A stretch of 64,000 nt of DNA from Maribellus sp. CM-23 (GCF_021354595.1 NZ_JADWYJ010000001.1:225446-289445), one strand, 5' to 3'; positions 52,642 to 62,433 are shown, numbered from the stretch's first letter. The notes: generated by a model not told the origin, from the sequence alone. A program made the numbers and translations.

Positions 52642-54507
52642 CTATTCTTTATGATCAATCCAAACTTTCATTCTTCCTGCTTCGCGGTTATCCCAGGCAA
52701 AATACGGGATCAGCGTAAAATTCACATCACCCGTGCTTCCCTCTACCTGAACCATTCCGTCCAGTTTACCGAAAGCTTTTGTTGTTTTAAAAGTGCTGGC
52801 TTTTGACAAATAAATATCGTCCCAGCTTTCATCCTTCTGATCCGTTTCTTCAATGCAATACACCAGCGGGCCCCGTTGAATCGCGCGCTTGCCAACGTTT
52901 GCTTCCACACGCGGATCGGCCGCAACTACTTCCACCGGCATGTCCAACTCAAGCAAAATTTTATCTCCTTCTTCCCAGTTTCTATCCAAAGTCACATAGC
53001 CATTTTCCTCTTGGACAGAATGTTGCTTTTCTTCGTTTACCGAAAGCGAAAAATGCTTGCACCATCCGGGAATCCGGAGATGTACGGGAAAAGAAGCTTT
53101 CTTTTCAGGCTGAACTTCTATTTCGATGTTTCCGTCCCAGGGGTAATTGGTATGCTGAACAAGTTTGAGCTTTGCAGGCCCCACTTTCATTTCGGCTGTG
53201 CTTCCCACGTATAAGTTTACAAACACTCCGTTTGATTCAGAAGTAGCATAAATATAGCTGCCAACAGAAGGTAAAAAGCGCGACACGTTGCTCGGACAAC
53301 AAGCGCAGCCAAACCATTCCTGACGATGGTGATGTCCTTCCGACTCGAGCGGATTTACATAGAAGAAAAGGTCACCTTCGAGCGAAACTCCGGCCAGTAC
53401 GCCGTTGTACATCGAGCGCTCCATCACATCGATGTATTTAGCATCCTGCGAAAACAGGTTCATCCGGCTGTTCCATAAAACCATGCCAATGGAGGCACAG
53501 GTTTCGCAATAGGCTTCCTTGTTGGGAAGATCGTAGTCACTTGAAAATCCTTCGTTCGAACCGGAGCTTCCAATTCCCCCGGTAATGTACATATTGCGTT
53601 CCACCACATCCTCCCAAACACGTTCGAGCGCAGCCACATATTCCGGTAAGTTCTTTTCGGCTGCCACATCAGCCATTCCCGAAAACAGGTACATGGCTCG
53701 CACCGCATGTCCTTTTATATCCGAAATTTCAGAAACAGGAACATCGTCCTGGCAATAAGCCGGTCCCCAGTGTTTGTTGTCCCAGATAGCGCCTTTACCA
53801 TGTCCGTGGCCGCGTTCTTCCAGCAACCAATGAGACAAGTCCCGGTACTTTTTCTCACCCGTTTCGTGGTAAAGTTTTACCAGCGCCAGTTCAATCTCTT
53901 CGTGCCCGGGAACCCAATGTTTTTTACCGGGGCCAAAGGTTTCGCACAAGTAATCGGCAAAATTGGTCGCTACCTTCAAAAAGGTAGTTTTCCCGGTAGC
54001 TTTGTGATGTGCTACTGCAGCCTCTATCATGTGCCCGCCACAGTACATTTCGTGCTTTTCCATGTCGGTCCACCTGTCCTCAGGGTGGTTCAGCGTGTAA
54101 AAAGTATTCAGGTAACCATCCGCTTGCTGAGCCTTGGCAATGTAGCTGATCCACCTGTCAAGTAAAGCTTCGTGCTCCGGATTTGGGTTGTTGATCAGCG
54201 AATAGGCAATGCCTTCCATCGCTTTGTACACATCCGAATCATCAAAATAAATTCCTTTGTGTCCTCCATCCATCAGCCCCGCGGCCTTAATAAAGTTATT
54301 GATTCGCTCGGTTGAATCCTGTGCCTGAGCAATACAGGTTTCCAGCGTGGCATCGGCATGTGCCTGTAATCGTCCGCTCCAAAAGTGATCGCTGATTTTT
54401 ACCTGGTTGAAAGGCACCTGCTGAGTTCTGTAATTCTGAGTCGTGCTATGGCATCCCGCAAGAAGGATTGCCAAAGCCAAAAATAGATTTATCCAAACTT
54501 TTTTCAT
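52642..54507 (-). CDS. GH127 beta-L-arabinofuranosidase lipoprotein
   Basis: 621 residues, lipoprotein (ILLAGCHS, Cys about 19). An alpha/alpha barrel: VKISDHFWSGRLQ, ADGYLNTFY, EMYCGGHMIEAAVAHH, then YCETCASIG (Glu335, Cys337) and GCACCPSN (Cys403, Cys404). Relative spacing matches the zinc-binding Glu and three Cys of characterised GH127 enzymes, where one Cys is the nucleophile. The product would be beta-L-arabinofuranose, as in plant hydroxyproline-rich glycoproteins or pectic chains. The start overlaps the end of the upstream GH43 gene by four bases, so the two are translationally coupled. Confidence 0.93.
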   Translation of the reverse strand: MKKVWINLFLALAILLAGCHSTTQNYRTQQVPFNQVKISDHFWSGRLQAHADATLETCIAQAQDSTERINNFIKAAGLMDGGHKGIYFDDSDVYKAMEGIAYSLINNPNPEHEALLDRWISYIAKAQQADGYLNTFYTLNHPEDRWTDMEKHEMYCGGHMIEAAVAHHKATGKTTFLKVATNFADYLCETFGPGKKHWVPGHEEIELALVKLYHETGEKKYRDLSHWLLEERGHGHGKGAIWDNKHWGPAYCQDDVPVSEISDIKGHAVRAMYLFSGMADVAAEKNLPEYVAALERVWEDVVERNMYITGGIGSSGSNEGFSSDYDLPNKEAYCETCASIGMVLWNSRMNLFSQDAKYIDVMERSMYNGVLAGVSLEGDLFFYVNPLESEGHHHRQEWFGCACCPSNVSRFLPSVGSYIYATSESNGVFVNLYVGSTAEMKVGPAKLKLVQHTNYPWDGNIEIEVQPEKKASFPVHLRIPGWCKHFSLSVNEEKQHSVQEENGYVTLDRNWEEGDKILLELDMPVEVVAADPRVEANVGKRAIQRGPLVYCIEETDQKDESWDDIYLSKASTFKTTKAFGKLDGMVQVEGSTGDVNFTLIPYFAWDNREAGRMKVWIDHKE

Positions 54508-55622
54508 CGTTGATCTTCTTTTGTTGTCGGTCCGTGAACAATCAGTTTTCCATTCGTATCAATCTCCATCGGATCGATAAAAACCACGCGTTCGTCTCCT
54601 GTTTTTGAAGTTCTTCCGTGGTACACACACAGCAGTGTTTCCCCATCGGGAGCCAGTGTCACCGAGTTATGCCCGGTACCCGTTACCACACCACCCTGCT
54701 CTACGTTTTTCTGCAAAACCGGGTTGTTAGCGGCTTTCTGAAAGGGGCCTAAAGGAGAATCGGAAGTGGCATAACCCACTGCGTAGTTTTTCCCACCAAA
54801 GTAATTGGCCGAGTACATAATGTAGTAGGTATCCTTGTTTTTCAGCAGGAACGAACCTTCGGTCCAGCGGCGGTTAACTTCGCCCGAGGTTACCGAACGA
54901 CTTTCCCACTCTGCCTGCTGATCGTCCATCTTCACCGGGGGACGCAGCAATAGTTTGGGTTCTCCGATAATCCCAGAGAAGTCAGCCTGAAGTTCTACCC
55001 CGTAAATCCAGCTCTCTTCAATCTCCTTGAACATCCCTTTTTCACGGGCCCAGTCGGCCACTTCGCTTTCCACCGGATTTTTATAGCAGCAGCGCGAATA
55101 ATACAGGTAAACTTTGTCGTCTTCAAACCAAAGGTTTCCATCGATAACAGGATATCCCGGATCAAATATCGGACGATCCATCAGATCGGTGTAAGGCCCG
55201 GTTGGATTGTCGGCAACCGCCACTCCGATACGAAAGTTTTCGAGTTCGTTGGTGGGATTTTCACGCCAGTCAGCACTAAACAGCAGATAAAACTTCCCGT
55301 CTTTTTCGTACAATTCAGGAGCCCAGAAATTGGCGATATTCCACGAATCATCTGTATTTCCCTGATAAATGCGGCCTTCGTCTTTCCAGTTTTTTAAGTC
55401 CGAAGACGAATACATTTTGAAGCCATCCTTTACACCACCGGTGCCAACCATGTAATACATTCCATCCGATGCTTTCAGAATATACGGATCGCCAAATTCA
55501 ACGGGTAACGGGTTGTCAAATTTCAGCGGTTCTTTTGCCGGCTGACACCCCGTAACAAAGGTTATTAGCCCCAAAAGCAATACAAGCGCAAATTCATTTA
55601 AACTGATTTTGATTTGTTTCAT
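54504..55622 (-). CDS. GH43 lipoprotein upstream of GH127
   Basis: 372 residues, lipoprotein (FVTGCQPA, Cys about 26). GH43 residues: Asp45 in EFGDPYIL (base), Asp in YPVIDGNLWF, Glu in RRWTEGSFLL (acid). The cysteine-rich YYSRCCYKNPV loop near the active site is unusual. The coupling to GH127 suggests joint removal of arabinose residues of both anomeric forms. The gene lies 38 bases after the sulfatase. Confidence 0.9.
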   Translation of the reverse strand: MKQIKISLNEFALVLLLGLITFVTGCQPAKEPLKFDNPLPVEFGDPYILKASDGMYYMVGTGGVKDGFKMYSSSDLKNWKDEGRIYQGNTDDSWNIANFWAPELYEKDGKFYLLFSADWRENPTNELENFRIGVAVADNPTGPYTDLMDRPIFDPGYPVIDGNLWFEDDKVYLYYSRCCYKNPVESEVADWAREKGMFKEIEESWIYGVELQADFSGIIGEPKLLLRPPVKMDDQQAEWESRSVTSGEVNRRWTEGSFLLKNKDTYYIMYSANYFGGKNYAVGYATSDSPLGPFQKAANNPVLQKNVEQGGVVTGTGHNSVTLAPDGETLLCVYHGRTSKTGDERVVFIDPMEIDTNGKLIVHGPTTKEDQR

Positions 55623-55660
55623 TATTAGGTTTGATTTAAGTTGATGTCAAAAATATCCGG

Positions 55661-57274
55661 TCAGCGCACTCCAATGGAATGTGCCCAGATTTTCCAGGCC
55701 TCGTCCATTTCTTTCACTTTCTCCGGAAGTTCAGCCGAAAGATCGTTGGTTTCGGTATGATCAGCTGCTAAGTTAAACAATTCCCACTCCCGGTTTGGCA
55801 GTGCCGACATTTTCCAGTCTCCCATCCGGATGGCGCGGCCACCTTCGTGTTCCCAATACAGCGTATCGTGTATCGATTCTGTTTCGTTAAAAAGCAGGGG
55901 TAACAGGTTTTTCCCCACCGGGGGCACTGCCTTCAGGCCGTTAACCGTTTCAGGATATGTACTCCCCGAAAGTTCCAGACAAGTGGGCAAAATATCGATC
56001 ACATGCGTCAAGCCACGGTTGATTGTATTTTCCTGCTTCTTGAGTTTAGCCGGCCAGTGTACAATAAACGGAGTGGCGCTCCCTCCTTCGTACGATTCCT
56101 TTTTCCAGTAGCGAAAAGGCGTGTTGACCGCACTCGCCCATGCATTTCCAATGTAATTCCAGGTGGTTTCGGCTCCCGGATGATCCGAATTGTACTCGAT
56201 AATGGTAGAATCGCGTGTAAATCCTGGCCTGTCAAAACCGGGAGGATAGCCCCGTTCGTAAGAAGCCCCGTTGTCAGAAAGTACAAAAATGATGGTATTG
56301 TCGTATTGTCCGGTAGCCTTCAACTTTTCAATGATCCGGCCAATCCCCTGATCAACACGGTCAACCATTGCCGCATGCACCGACATACAAGCTGCTTCGT
56401 ATTCCTTCCGCTCACATTCGTCCCATTTTCTACCCGACGAGTTTTCAGGAAGCGGGTAAGTTTCACGGTCGATCAGCCCCAGCTCCAGCATTCGGCTGTA
56501 ACGTTTTTCGCGCAAAACCTCCCAACCTTCGCTGTAAGTATCCTTGTATTTTTCAATGTCTTCCGGAAGTGCGTGCAAAGGCCAGTGCGGTGCGGTATGC
56601 GCCACGTACAAAAAGAACGGTTGGTCGTCCCTGCTGTAATCGTCAATCAGATCGAGTGATTTTTGAGTGATAAAATCGGTCATATAAAAATCGTCGGGCA
56701 CTTCTTTTATCGGCTCTTCGTTGTGGACCAGGCTGAAAGGATCGAAGAAATTTACCACGCCCCAGATAACTCCCCAATGTTCTTCGAAACCCCGGTTACA
56801 CGGATAGTTTTCAAGCGGAGAAAAGGGACCGTAATCCACCTGGTGAGCCATCCAGCGAAGCTGTTCCACCGGATCGTCTACCGGTTTGGTTTGCGACAAA
56901 TGCCATTTTCCGGTCATGCCGGTGCGGTAGCCGTTTTCCTTTAACACTTCGGCAATGGTAGCCGTATTCATCGCCAGGTTTACGCCCATCCCGTTAATGC
57001 CCGCCACCTGCGGATACTGCCCGGTAAGCAAAGAGGCACGCGTTGGGCAACACCGGGCGCAGTTGTGCATTTGCGTAAAACGAACACCTTCTTCTGCCAG
57101 GCGATCAATATTCGGTGTTTGAATCTCTCCGCCATAACATCCCAGATCAGAATACCCCATGTCGTCCACCATCACAAGCAGAATATTGGGGCGCTCATCC
57201 ACGTTCTTTTCCGGCACGGAGCAGCCAACAACCATTGCGGCCAATAAAATAAGCAACCAACTTAGTTTATTCAT
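55661..57274 (-). CDS. S1-family sulfatase (formylglycine-dependent)
   Basis: 537 residues with a lipoprotein signal (AAMVVGCSV, Cys18). Metal site Asp37-Asp38 in VMVDDMGYSDLGC; the modification motif is Cys76-Pro-Thr-Arg79 in ARCCPTRASLLTG, so Cys76 should become formylglycine. Further features: GMTGKWHLS, ILSDNGASYERGYPPG and GDWKMSALP. It removes sulfate esters from a sugar. A sulfatase-maturing radical-SAM enzyme is needed and is not in the window. It overlaps the upstream GH43 gene by eight bases, so sulfate removal is tightly tied to glycoside cleavage in this run. Confidence 0.93.
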   Translation of the reverse strand: MNKLSWLLILLAAMVVGCSVPEKNVDERPNILLVMVDDMGYSDLGCYGGEIQTPNIDRLAEEGVRFTQMHNCARCCPTRASLLTGQYPQVAGINGMGVNLAMNTATIAEVLKENGYRTGMTGKWHLSQTKPVDDPVEQLRWMAHQVDYGPFSPLENYPCNRGFEEHWGVIWGVVNFFDPFSLVHNEEPIKEVPDDFYMTDFITQKSLDLIDDYSRDDQPFFLYVAHTAPHWPLHALPEDIEKYKDTYSEGWEVLREKRYSRMLELGLIDRETYPLPENSSGRKWDECERKEYEAACMSVHAAMVDRVDQGIGRIIEKLKATGQYDNTIIFVLSDNGASYERGYPPGFDRPGFTRDSTIIEYNSDHPGAETTWNYIGNAWASAVNTPFRYWKKESYEGGSATPFIVHWPAKLKKQENTINRGLTHVIDILPTCLELSGSTYPETVNGLKAVPPVGKNLLPLLFNETESIHDTLYWEHEGGRAIRMGDWKMSALPNREWELFNLAADHTETNDLSAELPEKVKEMDEAWKIWAHSIGVR

Positions 57275-58343
57275 TTTTTAATGCTTTTTCGATTTTCACT
57301 TCCCCCGATGGACGTTTCAATGGCTCACCCGCTTTGACGGCTTCCCCAAAGTTCGGAGTTCCGTCGGTGTTCCAGGTAAACGGCTGCATGCGTACGTCGC
57401 GGTTCCAACCGGGCTCTGTTCCTTTTTTTGAATGATAGATGATCCAGTCTTCTGTTCTGTCGGGCGATTTAACAAACGATACATGTCCCACTCCATGAAC
57501 GGCTTGGTTCCCTTCGAATACCGGCCCCTGTTTTTTCCAGCTTTCAGGATTCAGCGGATCAGCATTCGCACTCTTAAGTTGCAACATGCCCTGACGGTAC
57601 TCTTTTAGCCACGACTCACGACACGAGTAAACGATAAATACCTGATCGTTCCGCATTAAAACCTGCGGTCCTTCGTTCAGGTTAAGAGGTCCACCGGTTT
57701 CCCAGCTTTCTTCGGGCGACGAAAGCAACACCCTTTTTCCCTTTAAAGTATAAGGATTCTCCATCTCCTGAATAAACAAATGCTGCGAAGTGGCATCGGT
57801 ATCCATTTGCTTGAGCCAGCCCGACCACACGGCATATAATTTCCCCTGATGTTCAAACACTGTCATGTCGATAGCCCAAATGTTTTTTGAAATATCGCCG
57901 GGATCGTCACCGGTGTTCAACATCCCCATATCCTCGTATTCGCTGAAAACATCTGCTGTTTTTGAGCGCAATACGCCGGTTCGCTGGTGAATAAAAGGCG
58001 GTCCTGATTCGCCGGCAGCATAATACACATACCAGTGCCCGTCGATAAAATGAATTTCGGGTGCCCACACACACGATTTATTCCAACCAGTTTTGGGAGC
58101 ACTCCATATTTTGCGGTTCTTTCCTCGTTGGGAGAGCAGTTTTGAACGTGATACCGAAATGCCATTGTTGGCCGAAAAACAGTAAACGTACTCATCGCCC
58201 TGTTGAACGATCCATGGATCGGCTCCTTCCCAAACGGGATTGGTAAAAGTGTTTTTCACATTTTGTTTTGGTCCGGCATCCGGTTCCGAATGCCCCAACA
58301 ACATCAGGCTACCCATAACGAAGTACAAAAGTCTGAATCCCAT
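57267..58343 (-). CDS. GH43 propeller glycosidase coupled to the sulfatase
   Basis: 358 residues with a short Sec-like signal. GH43 residues: Asp42 in WEGADPWIV (base), Asp in NIWAIDMTVFEH, Glu in LNLNEGPQVLM (acid). The WNKSCVWAPEIHFIDGHWYVYY segment resembles arabinofuranosidase-type GH43 members. It is the only one of the four GH43 genes overlapping the sulfatase. 218 bases with strong hairpins separate it from the DUF4965 gene upstream, so it may begin a separate transcript. Confidence 0.88.
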   Translation of the reverse strand: MGFRLLYFVMGSLMLLGHSEPDAGPKQNVKNTFTNPVWEGADPWIVQQGDEYVYCFSANNGISVSRSKLLSQRGKNRKIWSAPKTGWNKSCVWAPEIHFIDGHWYVYYAAGESGPPFIHQRTGVLRSKTADVFSEYEDMGMLNTGDDPGDISKNIWAIDMTVFEHQGKLYAVWSGWLKQMDTDATSQHLFIQEMENPYTLKGKRVLLSSPEESWETGGPLNLNEGPQVLMRNDQVFIVYSCRESWLKEYRQGMLQLKSANADPLNPESWKKQGPVFEGNQAVHGVGHVSFVKSPDRTEDWIIYHSKKGTEPGWNRDVRMQPFTWNTDGTPNFGEAVKAGEPLKRPSGEVKIEKALKNE

Positions 58344-58433
58344 GTTCTTAATTTTAAGTTTCGTTTGATCTATTTCTCAGTTTAATTAGATGTTTGTTAT
58401 AATTTATTCCAAAAGCCGCTTCTTGCTGAAATG

Positions 58434-58464
58434 GGTAAAAGGGACAATGGTTTGTCCCTTTACC
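58434..58464 (-). promoter_or_regulatory. Hairpin in the gap between DUF4965 and GH43 genes
   Basis: ggtaaaagggaca (58434-58446) pairs with tgtccctttacc (58453-58464) with one bulged base and a six-base loop; a small ctgcc/ggcag hairpin follows at about 58484-58496. There is no T run on the minus strand, so it is not a standard terminator; it may slow transcription or protect an RNA end. Confidence 0.5.
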
Positions 58465-58561
58465 GATTCAGTTAAGTGGCCAACTGCCACTGGCAGAAAA
58501 CAAATATCCATTTTCTCCTTTCGAATAGGCTTCGAAACGGGAGTAATATTATTGCTAAATC

Positions 58562-61066
58562 TTACTTTTCCAGCATCTTAATAAAATACCCGCCAACCAC
58601 CGAGCGAGCCTGAAAACCCACCTGTGTTGCGGTAGGTGTTTCGTACCAGTCTGACATTGGCACACGGTCGGGCGTTTCAGTCACATATTTATACAGCGGA
58701 TCCATAAATTTTTGGAACGTTTCGTTGTCATTTGCCAAAGTGGCTGTCCAAACAATCCAGTCTGATTTTGTATATGTTCTGCGGTTGTCGAGCGGCAAGC
58801 CGTATTTGTTTTGTTTGGTCAGGTAATAGGCAATTTCGGTTTGCGCTACTTCGGGTGGGAAAATACCCAGGTTGAGCAGCTTGTCCCAAACCAGGTTGTA
58901 CTTCTGACTCCAGGTTCCGGGCTGATCAAAAGTAAGGCGGTAGTGGTCGCCATCGTTGGCCATTTTTATCCATTCCTGCGCCATTTGTTTGGCTTGTGTT
59001 GTGTATTTCTCGGCAACATCGGCTTTGCCCAGCATTTCGGCCAGTTTACCGTAACCGGCAATCCCCATAATGGCTTTTGCTGAAAGATTTACGTTGTGCG
59101 CAAAGTGACCGGCAAAGTCGTCGGTACAAAGCTGGTTTTCCGGATCTAAACCGTTTTCAAGCAAATAATTGGCCCAGGTTGTCAGTACGTCCCAGTGTTT
59201 GGCGGCGTAGTCGGCATTGCCTTCCACGGTTGCGATTGCAGTTGCCAAAATTACCATGTTACCGGATTCTTCCACCGGCATGTCGCCACCATAAGTCTGT
59301 CCGTTGGCAATGGGGTAGGTACCCACATCGTGTGCGGCAAACGGTTTCGCCCATTTTCCACTTTCCGAATAATAAAAAATTGGGTTCATCATGCCTTTTA
59401 ACAACTCCGGATTGTATTTCAGGAACAAAGGAGCCGATGGATAAGTTATATCGACCGTGCCGATGGAGCCGTTGCTGAAGTTTTCTTTTGACAGGAAAAG
59501 CGTGTTGCCTTCGGTGTCTTTTACCAGTTTGTGCGCCGCAATCGTCTGGCGGTAAGCCAGCAGGCACAAACGCGCATATTTTTCACCGCCGGCTGCCAGC
59601 GCTTCTTCGTAAATTTTTGCATCGGCCGCATCGCAACGCGCCATAATGCTTTCGTAGTCTTTGGCCGCCGCTGTCAACGCCTCATCAATCGTCACCTGGC
59701 CATCTTTTGTCCACCAGGCTTTCAGGTTCTTTTCGAAATACTGAATTGATTCCATATCGTCGTAAGCCAGCATTACGTAACCGTTTGCAGGTTTAGCCGA
59801 AACTTTTCCAACAGCGTCGGTACATGCCAGTACCGGCATCGAGTTCGACATAACTGCTGTCATTTTATCCAACCGGCTGCTTATTTTCCCACCTTCTGCA
59901 AACGATTTCTTCATATCTACAAAATCGCCGATTGCCATTGTTTTATTTGCAGCCCCGGGTGTTGCCAGGTAGAAATAGCCCCAGTCGATGCGCACATTGT
60001 CGCCTTTCTTTTGCAAAATGGCTTGCTCTGTTGTTCCGGTTTTTGCTACGCTAAGGTCACCAATTTTGCCGGTGGTCACTTCCACTTCCTGGTTCAGTTC
60101 GTTCACCGCCCACTCGGGAGTCGTTTCAAAGTAAACTTCCACATCGTGCGCTTGTCCGTCGTTGGAAACCACCTGGTAGTTGATGTAATTTACCGGACGC
60201 GAAAGCAGGTCCAGGTCATCCATCAATAAAGGAGAAACAAACTCCACCTGCAAATCAACCGGGCCGCAGGTAAAATCGTATTTGGTTTGAGTGGCGGTCA
60301 TTTTCACACTGTTTTGAACCGCAGTTTGTGCAAATACAGGTTTTTCGTCGCTTTCCCTGAAAATGCCAAAATCAACATACGCCAAACCTCCGCGGTCCCA
60401 GCAATGTGCTGCAATGGTATTTTTCCCATCCGCATTTAACAGGCTTTTATCGAGTTTTAGCACCACATTGCTTTTGGCGCGGTTACCGGTATTAATGATT
60501 TCAGTTCCGTTCAGGTACAACTCAAAATCGTCGTCGTGCGAATAAATCAGGTACAGCTCGCTATCGTTGCTGATTGCCGGCAAAGTAAACTCGCGGCGCA
60601 CCCAGATATGCGGGCTTGTCCACGAAGTATTTGTTTCGCCGGAGTTGGGTGTACCAAAAGCAGCCAGGCCACTTTTCCATGAAACGTCGTTAAATCCGGG
60701 TTTCTCCCAGCCTCTGGCAGGTTCCTGTGTTACGTACCTGGCTTCCCAGGCTTCGTATTTGGCGCTTGGCAACACCGGCTGAAGCGGAATTTCCTCTTTC
60801 CCCAGGAAACGATACGTTTGCCCGTCCACACGGATAGCACCGATCAGCGAATGGTTTTTACCTGTCCAGTGTTTTACCGGTGTATCAAACAAATTATCGG
60901 AAGTTGACCACGCGCTGGTATAGGGATCAATCGTAATCAGCGGGTAAGCAGGAGCTCTGAAGCTTTCTCCCTGCTCAACCTTTACTGGTGTTGCAGCGGG
61001 CTGACAACTTTGCAACAGCGTTCCGGTCAACATAAAAACAATGCAATAGAAAAATATTCTGTTCAT
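58562..61066 (-). CDS. DUF4965/DUF5127-type exported protein (glutaminase-A-like annotation, probable glycan role)
   Basis: 834 residues from the ATG at 61066, which gives a lipoprotein signal (FMLTGTLLQSCQPA); earlier in-frame ATGs give no signal. Order: an N-terminal segment RAPAYPLITIDPYTSAWS with DTPVKHWTGKNHSLIGAIRVDG, an inserted jelly-roll (about 110-240; WVRREFTLP, IYSHDDDFELYLNGTEI), then beta and alpha/alpha-barrel regions (EESGNMVILATAIA, DDFAGHFAHNVNLSAKAIMGI, YNLVWDKLLNLGIFP). Such proteins are often labelled glutaminase from a fungal relative. The six-hairpin-like barrel and the PUL position make a glycosidase-type role plausible. Catalytic residues cannot be assigned. Confidence 0.8.
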   Translation of the reverse strand: MNRIFFYCIVFMLTGTLLQSCQPAATPVKVEQGESFRAPAYPLITIDPYTSAWSTSDNLFDTPVKHWTGKNHSLIGAIRVDGQTYRFLGKEEIPLQPVLPSAKYEAWEARYVTQEPARGWEKPGFNDVSWKSGLAAFGTPNSGETNTSWTSPHIWVRREFTLPAISNDSELYLIYSHDDDFELYLNGTEIINTGNRAKSNVVLKLDKSLLNADGKNTIAAHCWDRGGLAYVDFGIFRESDEKPVFAQTAVQNSVKMTATQTKYDFTCGPVDLQVEFVSPLLMDDLDLLSRPVNYINYQVVSNDGQAHDVEVYFETTPEWAVNELNQEVEVTTGKIGDLSVAKTGTTEQAILQKKGDNVRIDWGYFYLATPGAANKTMAIGDFVDMKKSFAEGGKISSRLDKMTAVMSNSMPVLACTDAVGKVSAKPANGYVMLAYDDMESIQYFEKNLKAWWTKDGQVTIDEALTAAAKDYESIMARCDAADAKIYEEALAAGGEKYARLCLLAYRQTIAAHKLVKDTEGNTLFLSKENFSNGSIGTVDITYPSAPLFLKYNPELLKGMMNPIFYYSESGKWAKPFAAHDVGTYPIANGQTYGGDMPVEESGNMVILATAIATVEGNADYAAKHWDVLTTWANYLLENGLDPENQLCTDDFAGHFAHNVNLSAKAIMGIAGYGKLAEMLGKADVAEKYTTQAKQMAQEWIKMANDGDHYRLTFDQPGTWSQKYNLVWDKLLNLGIFPPEVAQTEIAYYLTKQNKYGLPLDNRRTYTKSDWIVWTATLANDNETFQKFMDPLYKYVTETPDRVPMSDWYETPTATQVGFQARSVVGGYFIKMLEK

Positions 61067-61512
61067 TTTAATTAAAAGATTTTTTGAAACGGATTCGCCC
61101 CTTCCGGCAGAGTTGGTTATGTTCATTGAAAGAATTAATTGGCCGAACCGTCTCTTCATTATTTATCAGATTTTGTTGGTCGTATTTTGGTTAAAAAAGC
61201 AAATCAGTTTTACTTTTCCGACTTATTCAGTCTCTGTTCTCCGGGCTAAATTCAAGGCTTTATCCAGCCAGGCATCTACCACGGAAATTTGTTGATATTA
61301 GGTTAAAATATTTAGCTCTCAGGAAAATGAAACCGCTGTTACCGGTTCCTCCCTGCCTTAAGCTTTCTCAAACTTACAATAATGTTCCTAAAATGCTTCG
61401 GAGCAACTATGCACGCAGGCAGACTTCCAACTACATTTCAGGCAAGTGTCCGGAGCCAGTCTCTCTGCTTTTATGGAATACATTAAGAAAGACCGACTCC
61501 GGTTCTTCTACT
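61067..61512. other. Gene-free gap upstream of the DUF4965 gene
   Basis: 446 bases. Open frames here have no conserved look. It presumably carries a promoter for the DUF4965 gene on the minus strand, because it is much longer than the other gaps in the run, but no clear promoter or operator was found. No terminator-like hairpin with a T run was seen after the EEP gene. Confidence 0.4.
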
Positions 61513-62433
61513 CTATTTATCAAAACTTAAAACCACTTTCACCGGATAATGATCAGAAGGCGTTCGTGCCTCGTATTTCCTCAGCGAAACCTCCTGCGGA
61601 AAATTTCCTGACTTTTCCGACTTGCTGTCAGCAATTTCAGTTCTGTAAGTATCAGTTAAAACGCCGTAACGTTCCACCCCAAAGTCGGGACTGACAAACA
61701 CATGATCAATCCGGCTGCCGGTAAACATATCGGGTTTAAAATTATTAAAGGTACCGTTTAAGGCATACCTCACTTTGGCAGCTTCATAGGCATCGTTCAG
61801 CAAGTCCGATCCTTCCAGCACCGCGTAGTTAGGGCTGTGCTGATCCACATTGAAATCACCGGTCAGAATCACCGGCTTGTCGCCGCACATTTCGGTGATC
61901 TTCTTCAAAACCAGCCGGGCACTGTTTTTCCGGGCTTCCACTCCAATGTGGTCCATGTGCAGGTTGAAAAAGTAAAACTCAAACCCGTTTTCACGGTCTT
62001 TGAATTTTGCCCAGGTACAAATCCGCGGCAAAGCTGCATCCCATCCTTTGTTGGGGCGGTCGGTAATTTCCGACAACCAGAAATTTCCGGATTCCAGCAC
62101 TTTAAACTTGTCTTTCTGATAAAAAACCGGGGCATATTCGCCTTTGGTTTTACCGTCGTCGCGGCCAACACCCACATAGTCGTAGCCGGGAAGACCGGCA
62201 AGCATATCAAGTAACTGGTCGTGCAAGACTTCCTGCGCTCCGAAAATCTCAAAATCATTAAAACGGATCAAGTCGCAGATTACCGGGCAACGCTGTTTCC
62301 AGCCGTTTCCTTTTACCGAGTCGGAAGCATTGTGGTACCGGATGTTAAAAGACGCAACGGTCAGTTCTTCGGCCTTTACTTGCTGAACTCCGACCATAAC
62401 AAGCACTAAAAGCGCCCACAGGATTTGTTTCAT
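61513..62433 (-). CDS. Exported endonuclease/exonuclease/phosphatase (EEP) family protein
   Basis: 306 residues with a Sec signal (LLVLVMVGVQQVKAE). EEP motifs in order: VASFNIRYHN, FGAQEVLHDQ (metal Glu), NLHMDHIGVEAR (His-Asp), LTGDFNVDQHSP (Asp/Asn), IDHVFVSPDFG and PSDHYPVKV (Asp-His). The family covers nucleases, sphingomyelinases and inositol or sugar phosphatases. An exported form in a glycan locus is likely a phosphodiesterase or phosphatase acting on phosphorylated glycan, such as phosphomannan, but this is inference. It lies 57 bases after GH92. Confidence 0.85.
   Translation of the reverse strand: MKQILWALLVLVMVGVQQVKAEELTVASFNIRYHNASDSVKGNGWKQRCPVICDLIRFNDFEIFGAQEVLHDQLLDMLAGLPGYDYVGVGRDDGKTKGEYAPVFYQKDKFKVLESGNFWLSEITDRPNKGWDAALPRICTWAKFKDRENGFEFYFFNLHMDHIGVEARKNSARLVLKKITEMCGDKPVILTGDFNVDQHSPNYAVLEGSDLLNDAYEAAKVRYALNGTFNNFKPDMFTGSRIDHVFVSPDFGVERYGVLTDTYRTEIADSKSEKSGNFPQEVSLRKYEARTPSDHYPVKVVLSFDK

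Noticed and set aside
61067..61159. 31-codon N-terminal extension of the DUF4965 protein
   Set aside because: Polar sequence ahead of a normal lipoprotein signal; the ATG at 61066 gives a proper export signal.
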